Source: a virus
Length of the DNA: 22,185 nt
Strand: one strand, 5' to 3'
IMG/VR virus record: IMGVR_UViG_3300046360_000173
Location: 1 to 22,185 of that record
Shown: positions 7,885 to 16,562 of the stretch, one piece after another
How the letters are laid out: every line of letters begins with the position of its first letter
Numbering within the stretch: the first letter of the stretch is position 1
Position numbers and translations under genes: made by a program
The notes under the pieces: model-generated
What the model was told of the DNA's origin: nothing
What the model saw: the letters and a program-made list of their open reading frames with translations, nothing else
Databases searched by the model: none

Positions 7885-7955
7885 AATATCTTAAGAGACT
7901 CGAACTCTTATGCACACCGATCAGCAGTGAGATTTTCCAATTAATGTAAAGATAT
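7885..7955 (-). ncRNA. tRNA-like element with a short anticodon loop
   Basis: 71 nt, starting 7 nt after the groEL stop. The 7-bp acceptor stem is perfect (ATATCTT 7955-7949 with AAGATAT 7892-7886). The D-arm has T8, A14, G18, G19 and A21 in the expected places. The T-arm is perfect (AAGAG, loop TTCGAGT, CTCTT). The anticodon stem CACTG/CGGTG pairs over 5 bp but leaves a 5-nt loop (CTGAT) instead of 7; opening the last pair gives 4 bp and 7 nt without U33. No CCA is encoded. It is either a degenerate tRNA or a tRNA mimic; I assign no amino acid. Confidence 0.5.
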
Positions 7956-7961
7956 TAACAA

Positions 7962-9852
<1,891 letters not shown>

Positions 9853-9878
9853 AAATTCCTCTTTTTTAGTTATAAAAA

Positions 9879-9940
9879 CCTCGGGCAGATGGGATAATAA
9901 GAATATAGCGTAAACTTATTATAGGGATTGCTGCCCGAGG
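9879..9940 (-). promoter_or_regulatory. Two-tier inverted repeat upstream of groES
   Basis: Outer arms CCTCGGGCAG (9879-9888) and CTGCCCGAGG (9931-9940) are perfect over 10 bp. Inner arms ATAATAAG (9894-9901) and CTTATTAT (9915-9922) are perfect over 8 bp. The minus-strand RNA would be followed by UUUUUAU, like a leaky terminator. The minus strand also shows TATAAT (9923-9918) inside the repeat, so it could instead be an operator over the groES promoter. It is not a CIRCE element. Confidence 0.6.
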
Positions 9941-9971
9941 ATATTCAGATCATATATAGTGTATAAAAAAC

Positions 9972-10001
9972 AAAAAAAAAGGCCACTCTATTAAAGCGGC
10001 C
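9972..10001 (-). terminator. Intrinsic terminator after the exported-protein genes
   Basis: In the minus-strand RNA, GGCCGCT (10001-9995) pairs with AGTGGCC (9987-9981), with one G-U pair, over a 7-nt loop and is followed by nine U (9980-9972). It lies 7 nt after the stop of the 97-residue gene and closes the lysis-region transcript before groES. Confidence 0.9.
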
Positions 10002-10007
10002 ATCTAT

Positions 10008-10301
10008 TTAATTTTTTGGGTCTGGACTCGGACATTTTTTCAAACATTTTTTAGGTCCGGTGTCAGGAGTAGGATGTCGTTCTTGATTTTTATCCACTAA
10101 ATCTTTTCCAAAGAATATTTCAGCAATGTCCATACGTTCATGCGTCTCTTTTTCAATAGGGAAAAACTCATCATGGTATGTATATTCTTGCATCTCACTT
10201 TGAGATATAACTTTTTTATATTTATGCGGATGAGCATCACACGATCTAAAAGTTACCATAGTAGATAATAAAAAGCATGACAATAACGGAATACATTTCA
10301 T
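10008..10301 (-). CDS. Small exported protein, function unknown
   Basis: 97 residues; AAGGA precedes the ATG. The N-terminus MKCIPLLSCFLLSTMVTF is a hydrophobic signal segment followed by RSCDAHPHK, so cleavage near residue 20-23 is likely. The mature part is hydrophilic, His/Glu/Lys-rich, and ends in a Pro/Lys/Cys-rich tail (CLKKCPSPDPKN). The gene follows another exported protein and the endolysin, so a role in lysis (spanin-like) or in the cell envelope is possible. No coiled coil or clear lipobox supports this. It ends just before a strong terminator. Confidence 0.72.
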   Translation of the reverse strand: MKCIPLLSCFLLSTMVTFRSCDAHPHKYKKVISQSEMQEYTYHDEFFPIEKETHERMDIAEIFFGKDLVDKNQERHPTPDTGPKKCLKKCPSPDPKN

Positions 10302-10310
10302 TTTAAATCC

Positions 10311-10685
10311 TTACTTTTTAGAAGATTTATGACTTACAATTATATCAACAACATTACCTTTATGAACAGTTTTATATTCCATATCATCTGGAATAGTAAC
10401 ATTAATATGTGTTGGTACATTAAGATAGGTAGGTTGAATTTCTTGTGAAGCTAAGTATCTTCTTTCGCTTCTTTGGCTTACGGGAGTTGTCCCATTACGT
10501 TCTTGATATTCTAAAAACTTTTGCATAAAAGAAATACGTCTATTTATACATTCTTGATCTTCTTGCTCACATATTTGAAACTTAAAATCTTCAGGTAACT
10601 TACCTTGTGGTTCATAAGGCTCTTGGCAGGCATATGATATTGATGCTGTAAGGAGCACCATTAATAAACTATATAACTTTGTCAT
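10311..10685 (-). CDS. Exported protein, function unknown
   Basis: 124 residues from the ATG at 10685, chosen because AAGGGA lies 6 nt upstream and a signal peptide begins there; an ATG at 10751 would add a stretch without a ribosome site. The N-terminus MTKLYSLLMVLLTASISYAC is a signal peptide, with cleavage likely after SYA or a weak lipobox at the Cys. The mature region holds paired cysteines (FQICEQEDQECINRR) and later YLNVPTHINVTIPDD. It shares its transcript with the 97-residue exported protein and lies after the endolysin. A lysis or envelope role is an inference from position. Confidence 0.75.
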   Translation of the reverse strand: MTKLYSLLMVLLTASISYACQEPYEPQGKLPEDFKFQICEQEDQECINRRISFMQKFLEYQERNGTTPVSQRSERRYLASQEIQPTYLNVPTHINVTIPDDMEYKTVHKGNVVDIIVSHKSSKK

Positions 10686-10740
10686 GAATTGTCCCTTGTG
10701 TCGTAGAATATAAGATAATATCGCATGCAAGTATATCATC

Positions 10741-10767
10741 ATTATAACCATTGGTAAACGTTTCTAA
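10741..10767 (-). promoter_or_regulatory. Possible sigma70-type promoter for the exported-protein genes
   Basis: The minus strand has a perfect TATAAT at 10746-10741. TTAGAA lies 15 nt upstream of it (10767-10762), a weak -35 with short spacing. It sits just before the 124-residue exported protein and would give a leader of roughly 50 nt. Confidence 0.35.
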
Positions 10768-10773
10768 TTGTAA

Positions 10774-11121
10774 CTATTTTGTTGGTTTATCGTTGCGTTC
10801 AAAATGATTTGCATCTGCACGTTTAAAGTTTATGCCATTACGATTGCATGGACTTAATGATTCCCAATAGCGTGCAAATATTTCATAGTCTTCGCTTTTA
10901 TCTAAATATTCACCTTTCTCATTGAAGATATTCAGATCGATTGCTAATCGTTGGCAATGAAGACTATCAATAATACCCTTACCTTCTTTTGCATATATTG
11001 CTGCTTGTTCTGGAGATCGCATAGCTTCACCATAGGTAAATGAATATCCAGAATCATGAATAAACTTAAACAACGCTACAGTATCACGAGCAAAGAGTTG
11101 TTGTAATTCAGAAAGTTTCAT
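10774..11121 (-). CDS. Endolysin, M15 family (D-Ala/L-Ala-D-Glu type peptidase)
   Basis: 115 residues; AAAGGA precedes the ATG. It is a zinc peptidase that would cut peptidoglycan cross-links or stem peptides at lysis. The M15/VanY-type pattern is visible: YSFTYGEAMRSPEQAA (26-41), SLHCQRLAIDLNIF with His55 and Asp62 as likely zinc ligands, and DANHFE with His106 as the third ligand. The length fits short phage endolysins of Gram-negative hosts that lack a wall-binding domain. There is no signal peptide, so a holin is expected, but none is obvious nearby. The gene starts the lysis-region group. Confidence 0.88.
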   Translation of the reverse strand: MKLSELQQLFARDTVALFKFIHDSGYSFTYGEAMRSPEQAAIYAKEGKGIIDSLHCQRLAIDLNIFNEKGEYLDKSEDYEIFARYWESLSPCNRNGINFKRADANHFERNDKPTK

Positions 11122-11142
11122 TAGTATCCTTTTTTATACTGA

Positions 11143-11171
11143 TTCATTTCTCTAAGTTTTTATGTTATAAT
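11143..11171 (+). promoter_or_regulatory. Promoter for the plus-strand HNH gene
   Basis: TATAAT (11166-11171) lies 17 nt after a partial -35 (TTCATT, 11143-11148) and about 40 nt before the HNH start. It is the only clear promoter-like pair in this plus-strand gap. Confidence 0.55.
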
Positions 11172-11212
11172 TTACTTATAGATCAATAATATAAAATAAA
11201 GATTAAATCAAA

Positions 11213-11848
11213 ATGATTAATACAACAATAGGTAATTGGTTCATTATTGGCGAAGAATTAAATAGAATAAGAAAAAATGGTGTAAAACATTACAGATGTA
11301 TATGCACTTGCGGATTAGAATCAATAAAAACTAAATTTAGTATATATAAAACTAATGCATGTATTAAATGCTCAATCAATAAAAGATCAAAGCCTAATTT
11401 ACTACCAGGTCAAATTTTTGGTAAATGGACTATTGCAAAACTAGATGATTCTATAAAAAATAGTGAACGATATTATACATGTTTATGTTCTTGCGGAAAC
11501 AGCTCTTCAATAAGGGGATCAGTTCTTAGAGGAAATAAATCAAAAGAGTGTGAAACATGTAGAGTTTCAACCCATAAAATGTCCAGACATCCTTTATATA
11601 GAATTTGGAATGCTATGAATCAAAGGTGTTATAACCAAAATAATAAAGGTTATAAAAACTATGGTGGAAGAGGTATAAAGGTATGCGATTCATGGCATAC
11701 CTTTATAAACTTCTTCAATGATATGGGGCAAAAACCTGTAGGATTATCAATAGATCGTATCGATAATGACGGTAATTATGAACCTTCTAATTGTCGATGG
11801 GCAACTGCAAAAGAGCAGGCAAACAACCAAAGAAGACGTAAAAACTAA
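11213..11848 (+). CDS. Free-standing HNH homing endonuclease with two zinc ribbons
   Basis: 211 residues, the only convincing plus-strand gene. Two similar N-terminal modules follow the G.xxxWxI pattern: GNWFIIGE with Cys29/31/33 and Cys50/53, and GKWTIAKL with Cys90/92/94 and Cys113/116. The C-terminal nuclease contains HPLYRIW, YGGRGIKVCDSW, SIDRIDNDGNYEPSNCRWAT and KEQANNQRRRKN, the usual HNH arrangement in phage homing enzymes. It would nick or cut DNA to spread its own gene. Its stop overlaps the scaffold stop tail-to-tail by 3 nt. It has its own promoter and points against every neighbour, which suggests recent insertion. The ribosome site is weak. Confidence 0.9.
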   Translation: MINTTIGNWFIIGEELNRIRKNGVKHYRCICTCGLESIKTKFSIYKTNACIKCSINKRSKPNLLPGQIFGKWTIAKLDDSIKNSERYYTCLCSCGNSSSIRGSVLRGNKSKECETCRVSTHKMSRHPLYRIWNAMNQRCYNQNNKGYKNYGGRGIKVCDSWHTFINFFNDMGQKPVGLSIDRIDNDGNYEPSNCRWATAKEQANNQRRRKN

Positions 11849-12714
11849 TAATTATTCCGAGTTGCATTCTTCATTTCTCTAAGTAATTGATTTTTAAGAT
11901 CTGGAGTTAAACCATTTGCAAATGCATTGGCTTTCGATAAGGGAGAGTCACCTTGTTGTGGAGAAACTGATGCTAATGGACGAGGTTTAGCAGAGTTCTT
12001 TTGAGCAACAATCTTTTCTTGTTCATATGATTGATCTTTATAGATCCCGTATTGTTTGACCATGTCATAAGCAAGTTTAGCTTGTTTATAAATGTCTGGA
12101 GTTGCTAAAATCATATCTGCAAGATCTGGATTAACATTACGTAAAGATTGTAAATTATCTTGAGATACAACTTTATCAAAATCTGGATATTGAGACTTTA
12201 TCTTAACTTCAACGGTATCTTGTGTAGATTTAGTTTTATACGAGTGTAATTCTTTCTTCAGATTACGAACTTCTTTCAAAATCTCTTTAAGATGTTTACC
12301 TTCCGCAAGTCCATCATTATCAATCCCAAGGCCTGAAAGATAATCTTCTTCTGGTTCGGTGGGTTCAGGTGAGTTTGAGGTGGGCTTATTAAATGACATA
12401 GCATATTTCATAGCCTCATCACGTTCGCGTTCAGCTCGTTCAGCACGTTCTTTAATCATGCGAAAGTTCATTTGTTGAGGAGTCTCTGATGATTCTTGTT
12501 CTTCTACTTCTTCGATCTGTTCTTCATCTTCAACTATTTCTTCCCTAACTTCCTGGGATTCTTCATGATGTGCTAACATAGGATGTTTGCTTTCTACGGG
12601 TGGCGTTACCGTTTCTTCTTGAATAATTCCATCTTGCTTCATTCTTTTATCAGCTTCTAATTGCATAGCTTTCATTTGAGCTTGTGATGCATCTGGTAAC
12701 GAATTAATCGACAT
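11845..12714 (-). CDS. Putative capsid scaffolding protein
   Basis: 289 residues. The N-terminal third is very acidic (EEIVEDEEQIEEVEEQESSE, residues ~58-77), followed by a charged helical stretch (RMIKERAERAERERDEAMK) and a probable coiled coil near 140-165 (HLKEILKEVRNLKKELHSYK). The C-terminal end is basic with KNQLLREMKNATRNNY. This composition and the position between portal and capsid genes match phage scaffolds, which fill the procapsid and then leave. No protease domain is visible. There is no sequence motif that proves it, so the call rests on composition and position. It is separated from the capsid gene by the lysis and chaperonin genes, an unusual layout. Confidence 0.7.
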   Translation of the reverse strand: MSINSLPDASQAQMKAMQLEADKRMKQDGIIQEETVTPPVESKHPMLAHHEESQEVREEIVEDEEQIEEVEEQESSETPQQMNFRMIKERAERAERERDEAMKYAMSFNKPTSNSPEPTEPEEDYLSGLGIDNDGLAEGKHLKEILKEVRNLKKELHSYKTKSTQDTVEVKIKSQYPDFDKVVSQDNLQSLRNVNPDLADMILATPDIYKQAKLAYDMVKQYGIYKDQSYEQEKIVAQKNSAKPRPLASVSPQQGDSPLSKANAFANGLTPDLKNQLLREMKNATRNNY

Positions 12715-12731
12715 AGATTCCCCTTTAATAT

Positions 12732-13190
12732 TTAACTAAGTTCACCATTTAACATACGGCATTTACGCAAAAGTGTTCCATCTGAATCTTCTAAAACAAA
12801 CTGTAACAATTGTCGTTCTTCAGAAGGAAGCTCTAATGCACGATTCTTCATCATATTATATACCTGTTTGGATGGTAAAACCCATAAAAATTCACAATAT
12901 TCTGTAGCATGATGGAATTTATAGACAGAATTATCATATTGAGGTGTTGGACATGATTGTCGAACTATAAAATAGTTACGAATAACATTCTTCATCTTAG
13001 GTTCTTTTTTAGTCTCAACAACAATATAAAAGTCTTGAGGAAAATCTTTCTTCCCTCGTTCAATTGCTTCAAACATATTCGCTTCATAGGTATCAAGTTG
13101 CTCTCGCATTTGTTCTTCAGCCGAATGATCTAAAACTGAAGAGTTTGCCAAAAGATCCCACGATATCTTACCAACTGTATCTCTACTCAT
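12732..13190 (-). CDS. Hypothetical protein of the head region
   Basis: 152 residues from the ATG at 13190, which has AAAGG six bases upstream; an ATG at 13196 directly abuts the AAGG. It has an acidic N-terminal helix (AEEQMREQLDTYEANMFEAI), then DFYIVVETKKEPKMKNVIRN, FIVRQSCPTPQYDNSVYKF and a C-terminal ERQLLQFVLEDSDGTLLRK segment. I do not recognise the family. It lies directly before the scaffold gene (17 nt) and after a hairpin, in the head-gene block, so a virion or assembly role is plausible. Confidence 0.72.
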   Translation of the reverse strand: MSRDTVGKISWDLLANSSVLDHSAEEQMREQLDTYEANMFEAIERGKKDFPQDFYIVVETKKEPKMKNVIRNYFIVRQSCPTPQYDNSVYKFHHATEYCEFLWVLPSKQVYNMMKNRALELPSEERQLLQFVLEDSDGTLLRKCRMLNGELS

Positions 13191-13209
13191 TGCCATCCTT
13201 TAATAAAAC

Positions 13210-13258
13210 AAAGCGCCCGGAAAAAGATTAAGGGATTAAACTTTATTCAGAGCGCTTT
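13210..13258 (-). terminator. Inverted repeat, possible terminator or attenuator
   Basis: Arms AAAGCGC (13210-13216) and GCGCTTT (13252-13258) pair over 7 bp around a 35-nt loop. In the minus-strand RNA the 3' arm runs into UUUGUUUUAUUA. The long loop weakens the call. It lies between the DUF6496-type gene and the 152-residue gene. Confidence 0.4.
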
Positions 13259-13293
13259 TGATATGTATCTTACACAACAACACATATTAGCGT

Positions 13294-13467
13294 TTATTTA
13301 CGCTTTTTACCATTCTTTTTGGCTTCTTTAGCCTCACTATATGCTATCGCAACTGCTTGCTTAGGATTTTCTACAATAGGACCTTTTTTAGATCCTGAAT
13401 GTAATTTTCCTGACTTAAACTCTTTCATCACTTTCTTCATCTTCTTTTTCATAACTTTTTTTGCCAT
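13294..13467 (-). CDS. Small basic protein of DUF6496 type
   Basis: 57 residues, very Lys-rich. It starts MAKKVMKKKMKKVMKEFKSG and contains KLHSGSKKGPIVENPKQAVA followed by IAYSEAKEA. The LHSGSKxGPxVxxxKQAxAIAxSEA pattern is the hallmark of the DUF6496 family, small proteins common in phages and bacteria (family recalled, not searched). The function is unknown. The high charge suggests binding to nucleic acid (inference). GGAGAAT precedes the ATG, and it begins 2 nt after the stop of the upstream gene. Confidence 0.85.
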   Translation of the reverse strand: MAKKVMKKKMKKVMKEFKSGKLHSGSKKGPIVENPKQAVAIAYSEAKEAKKNGKKRK

Positions 13468-13469
13468 AA

Positions 13470-13739
13470 TTATTCTCCAATTTCACTATTTTCATCTCTA
13501 AATCCCAGAGATTCCATAAACTTATTTGGATTAAACATTTTATGAATAAATCGAGGCGATAAGTTTGCATAACCTTTATCGTCTTCTTGCATCATACGAC
13601 TATCCATAACTTGTTGTTTTAATCGAGGATCAATTTGTTTATAGAAAGAACCTGCAAGAGATTCAATAACCTTAGGATGTTCTGATCGTCTTAATTTTGA
13701 ACGAGAAGCTTTACGAACTCGAGGTGTTCCGTTTGCCAT
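13470..13739 (-). CDS. Hypothetical small protein
   Basis: 89 residues; AGAGGA precedes the ATG. The N-terminus is strongly basic (TPRVRKASRSKLRRSEHPK), followed by a mixed region IDPRLKQQVMDSRMMQEDD and a C-terminal FIHKMFNPNKFMESLGFRDE. I do not recognise it. It sits between a strong terminator and the DUF6496-type gene, with 2 nt to the latter, so the two are probably translated together. The basic N-terminus could contact nucleic acid or the acidic scaffold (inference). Confidence 0.7.
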   Translation of the reverse strand: MANGTPRVRKASRSKLRRSEHPKVIESLAGSFYKQIDPRLKQQVMDSRMMQEDDKGYANLSPRFIHKMFNPNKFMESLGFRDENSEIGE

Positions 13740-13751
13740 AATATTCCTCTT

Positions 13752-13790
13752 AAAAAAAGTAGACTGTTATAGTTGGCAATAACAGTCTAC
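13752..13790 (-). terminator. Strong intrinsic terminator
   Basis: GTAGACTGTTAT (13790-13779 on the minus strand) pairs with its complement (13770-13759) over 12 bp with an 8-nt loop and is followed by seven U (13758-13752). It closes the portal transcript after two small genes. Confidence 0.93.
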
Positions 13791-13798
13791 CGAATAAG

Positions 13799-13948
13799 TT
13801 ATTTCACGCGAGAAGACTCTTGAGAAATAAGCATTTTATTAACATATTCCTGCCATTTTGATCGTTTGAAAGCAAGATTAGCTGGTTTGCCTAATATCTT
13901 CCAAGCTATCGCAGTAGCGGGCTTATTAGAACGCGGCATTGTTGCCAT
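13799..13948 (-). CDS. Small basic protein downstream of the portal
   Basis: 49 residues from the ATG at 13948 (MATMPRSNKPATAIAWKIL), which lies 1 nt after the stop of the gene upstream. Longer readings of the frame start inside that gene. The peptide is basic with a KPANLAFKRSKWQEYVNKML segment. Family unknown. The coupled position suggests it is made with the 84-residue protein. The 12-bp terminator follows 8 nt later. Confidence 0.6.
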   Translation of the reverse strand: MATMPRSNKPATAIAWKILGKPANLAFKRSKWQEYVNKMLISQESSRVK

Positions 13949-13949
13949 G

Positions 13950-14204
13950 TTACCACTTCTTCGGAACGTTATTACGTTTCGCTTCTGATTCATCCATATC
14001 CATCTGTTTATTAATACCAGAAATTGTATCATCTAGATTTGAATCAAAGCCTTTGTAAGCACCTGGCCAGTCATGATAACGAACATTTTGAGGCATGTTA
14101 GCAATAGCTGATTTATCATCAGTTAACATTCCACCATCTCTCATTTCTGATTTACGACGATTTTCCATTCCTTCATATTCGCCATGGAATCTTTTTTTAG
14201 CCAT
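13950..14204 (-). CDS. Hypothetical small acidic-basic protein after the portal
   Basis: 84 residues; GAAGGGCTAGAA precedes the ATG. Hydrophilic throughout, with RFHGEYEGMENRRKSEMRDG, then MPQNVRYHDWPGAYKGFDSN and DDTISGINKQMDMDESEAKR. No membrane segment, signal or known motif. I recall similar unnamed proteins next to portals in podovirus genomes but cannot assign a role. It is expressed from the portal transcript. Confidence 0.7.
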   Translation of the reverse strand: MAKKRFHGEYEGMENRRKSEMRDGGMLTDDKSAIANMPQNVRYHDWPGAYKGFDSNLDDTISGINKQMDMDESEAKRNNVPKKW

Positions 14205-14293
14205 TTCTAGCCCTTCGATAGTAACTGTAGATATCTATGGATATCCACAAAGTATAACTTCTAACTATCTACACACACTGTATAGAATCGATT

Positions 14294-16357
14294 CTAGCTT
14301 ACTTGACCAGGGACTGGTTTCGCAAGTTCTTGTTGTTCGACTTGTGAGGCATTAATTTCTTGCTGTTTTAAAGCAGAGGCCATATTCAATAAACGTTCAA
14401 TATGTCCAAGATCCATATCTTCAAGTTCCTTAAGCGCTTTAATCTTATCTAACATAGCTCTTTCATCATTAGCATTTGCCTCATGAAGTTTCTGAATCGC
14501 AAGAGCACGATTCTCTTCAACTCGAGATGTTCGTTCGTTATATAATCCTTCATCAGCTTTAGCTCGGGCATGAGTAAGTTCAATTTGAGCCTGTTGTAAT
14601 TGCATAGCCATTTCAGCTTGTTGTTGTTGCAACTGACTTTGAGCTTGTTCTGCTTTTGTAAGATTATCAATAATGCGTTGCTTGTTTTGTAATGTTGCTG
14701 CTTCAAGTAGATCTTCAGGAGAAATAGGAACACCCATCTCTTTAAGTTGTAGCATTTGAGCAAATTGCATTTGCTTTTGAGTAGATGTATTTAATCCTTC
14801 TTCAACATCTGCATGATATTTACCAAAAGCTTTATTATGGAACTGTTCAGTCGGTTCTTCACCCTCAAGAATCTTCTTAATCTTACCAGGAGTAAAGTTA
14901 GCTTGTATAATATCAATCATCAACTTGCCTAAAAGCTTCTGGGATCGATCAAGTTGATCAAAAAGTGATTGTAATGTTGTTAAACCAGCGCTTTGCCGTA
15001 ACATGCTTAAAATACCAGCTTTGTCATCGATCGCACTGCCGAGTAGCTCATCGTTTACTCCCGACACCTCTTGAATTTCTTTAGCTAAAAGTTCTGAAAG
15101 TTGAATCATGGATGGTGGTATTTGTGGTGCTTGTATTTGCTGAACGTCTTGCATTGATGCATCTGTTTTTAGAGCAAGTCCACGACCTTGTCCAGATAAA
15201 AATACATCTTTTGGATTAACAAGAGCATTCTCTTTATAAATCCATCCCGAATTAATTTGGGATTCTAGAATATCCAATTCTATGACACGACGTCGGTTAT
15301 ATAAATATTGTGCATCTCGCAATCCACGAACAACACCTTGGATTCGCCAAGGGAAATAGGGCATTTGAGGGGCGTAGTAAGCCAACACAGGAACAAAAGG
15401 ATATTGATCAATACCCATAGGATTCGGGCCGTCATACATTACCTTTCCTTGAACTACAATCGCCATTCTTACAGTTGGTATTTCTTGCTCAATCATGGTG
15501 ACTGAAGGATATGTTTGTAAAAATAACTCTAAACGATCATCTTTATCATTTTTCCACTCCATGGTCTCACCGGTTTCTGAATCAACAAGCATCTTCTGCG
15601 TTCGATAATCACGATAATAAAACTCATCATATGTTAGAAGATTCTTCATACCATAGTTATATGATTCAGGCATAAACTGAAACTTACCATCACGACCAGT
15701 TCCAGAATCCAATCCAATAAGACCAATGATCTCTTCTGATTTATCTGGTAAGAGTGATATACATTCACGTTTGGTTAAGAATGATCTTTTCCATAAAGCA
15801 TTACAATCAGAAAGATCAGTCTTGCGAAAATAAGGATCAATAAGAAATGAATTATATGAACAGTTATCAACTTTTATATTCCCCGAAACAGGATCACTTC
15901 TATAATCCACCCAAACTTGTAATAGATTCATACCAGTTACAAGAGCACCATGAAATGATTCTGATATCGTATCTAAGATGCCTTCTTGGTTGACACACCA
16001 CATAAGAACTTTAGTAAACTGATCTGAAGTAACATTGTCAGCATTTTCGATAGGAACAGCAATAATAGATTTTCGATTACGGCGTTGATGTCCAGATATC
16101 ATATTTATGACACGACGTATACGGTTAAAGTTGAACTGACGTTTGCGATTTGCCGGCAGATTACCATACAAATCATTCCATAAAGTTTGATCACCTGATT
16201 CAAAACGAGTGTCTGTATCTGCTTCACCCCAAAAACTCTGATTAATGGTAATACTTTGTGCATAGAACGCTTCCATGCGGGCTAAAATATCTTGATGCTT
16301 CTCATCGTAATATTGCGGGCCCAATTGTGGAAATAAAATAGCACACCTCCCTTCCAT
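14294..16357 (-). CDS. Portal protein, P22-like
   Basis: 687 residues from the ATG, close to P22 portal length. It forms the ring through which DNA enters and leaves the head. Visible: FNFNRIRRVINMISGHQRRN (~74-93), ALVTGMNLLQVWVDYRSD, the stem-region sequence PYFPWRIQGVVRGLRDAQYL, and SGVNDELLGSAIDDKAGILS. A long Gln/Glu/Ala-rich helical C-terminus (from ~560) resembles a barrel or coiled coil. The start is uncertain: the ATG at 16357 has no ribosome site, while GGGAGG within the first codons lies 6 nt before an in-frame ATT at 16339. That ribosome site can pair with a sequence 50 nt upstream. Confidence 0.93.
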   Translation of the reverse strand: MEGRCAILFPQLGPQYYDEKHQDILARMEAFYAQSITINQSFWGEADTDTRFESGDQTLWNDLYGNLPANRKRQFNFNRIRRVINMISGHQRRNRKSIIAVPIENADNVTSDQFTKVLMWCVNQEGILDTISESFHGALVTGMNLLQVWVDYRSDPVSGNIKVDNCSYNSFLIDPYFRKTDLSDCNALWKRSFLTKRECISLLPDKSEEIIGLIGLDSGTGRDGKFQFMPESYNYGMKNLLTYDEFYYRDYRTQKMLVDSETGETMEWKNDKDDRLELFLQTYPSVTMIEQEIPTVRMAIVVQGKVMYDGPNPMGIDQYPFVPVLAYYAPQMPYFPWRIQGVVRGLRDAQYLYNRRRVIELDILESQINSGWIYKENALVNPKDVFLSGQGRGLALKTDASMQDVQQIQAPQIPPSMIQLSELLAKEIQEVSGVNDELLGSAIDDKAGILSMLRQSAGLTTLQSLFDQLDRSQKLLGKLMIDIIQANFTPGKIKKILEGEEPTEQFHNKAFGKYHADVEEGLNTSTQKQMQFAQMLQLKEMGVPISPEDLLEAATLQNKQRIIDNLTKAEQAQSQLQQQQAEMAMQLQQAQIELTHARAKADEGLYNERTSRVEENRALAIQKLHEANANDERAMLDKIKALKELEDMDLGHIERLLNMASALKQQEINASQVEQQELAKPVPGQVS

Positions 16358-16401
16358 TTGTAAATTTAATTAACTACAAACAATATAGATTAGAGGTGTA
16401 C
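16341..16401 (-). promoter_or_regulatory. Pairing that could hide the portal ribosome site
   Basis: In the minus-strand RNA, GUACACCUC (16401-16393) can pair with GAGGUGUGC (16349-16341) over 9 bp with one G-U. The second strand contains the portal's only strong Shine-Dalgarno sequence. Pairing would block initiation, so this is a possible translational switch. Confidence 0.5.
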
Positions 16402-16562
16402 AATTCCGCTAGTTTTTGGGATAATACGTATGATTTGTAGACAGCCAGATAAGTACCCGGCAGAACTGGTGTTATAGAAATATAACGATTGAATTATACT
16501 TGCTCAGTAAAATGAGAGTTAGAGGTAAGTAGATATATTAGGTTCGAATCCTAACCCAAATC
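16402..16562. other. Structured non-coding stretch with a tRNA-type T-arm
   Basis: No gene is seen here. On the plus strand TTAGG-TTCGAAT-CCTAA (16538-16554) is a perfect T-arm, followed by CCCAAAT that can pair with TTTGGG at 16415-16420 (a span of ~148 nt). GTTATA-GAAA-TATAAC (16471-16486) is a perfect tetraloop hairpin. No complete cloverleaf can be drawn. The same hairpins form in the minus-strand leader of the portal. It may be a leader RNA or a tRNA remnant. Confidence 0.4.

Noticed and set aside
9879-9940. CIRCE heat-shock operator
   Set aside because: The arms do not match the TTAGCACTC/GAGTGCTAA pattern.
10686-10751. Upstream ATG extension of the exported protein
   Set aside because: No ribosome site, and it would bury the signal peptide behind a hydrophobic extension.
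14283-14296. 14-bp palindrome TAGAATCGATTCTA at the portal stop
   Set aside because: Short, without a U-run or a partner site; could be chance in AT-rich DNA.
14449-14763. Minus-strand frame of 104 codons within the portal
   Set aside because: Lys/Leu/Asn-rich shadow of the Gln-rich helical portal C-terminus; no ribosome site of its own.
16538-16562. attP core made of the 3' end of a tRNA
   Set aside because: No integrase is seen and the site lies between terminase and portal genes, an improbable place for integration.
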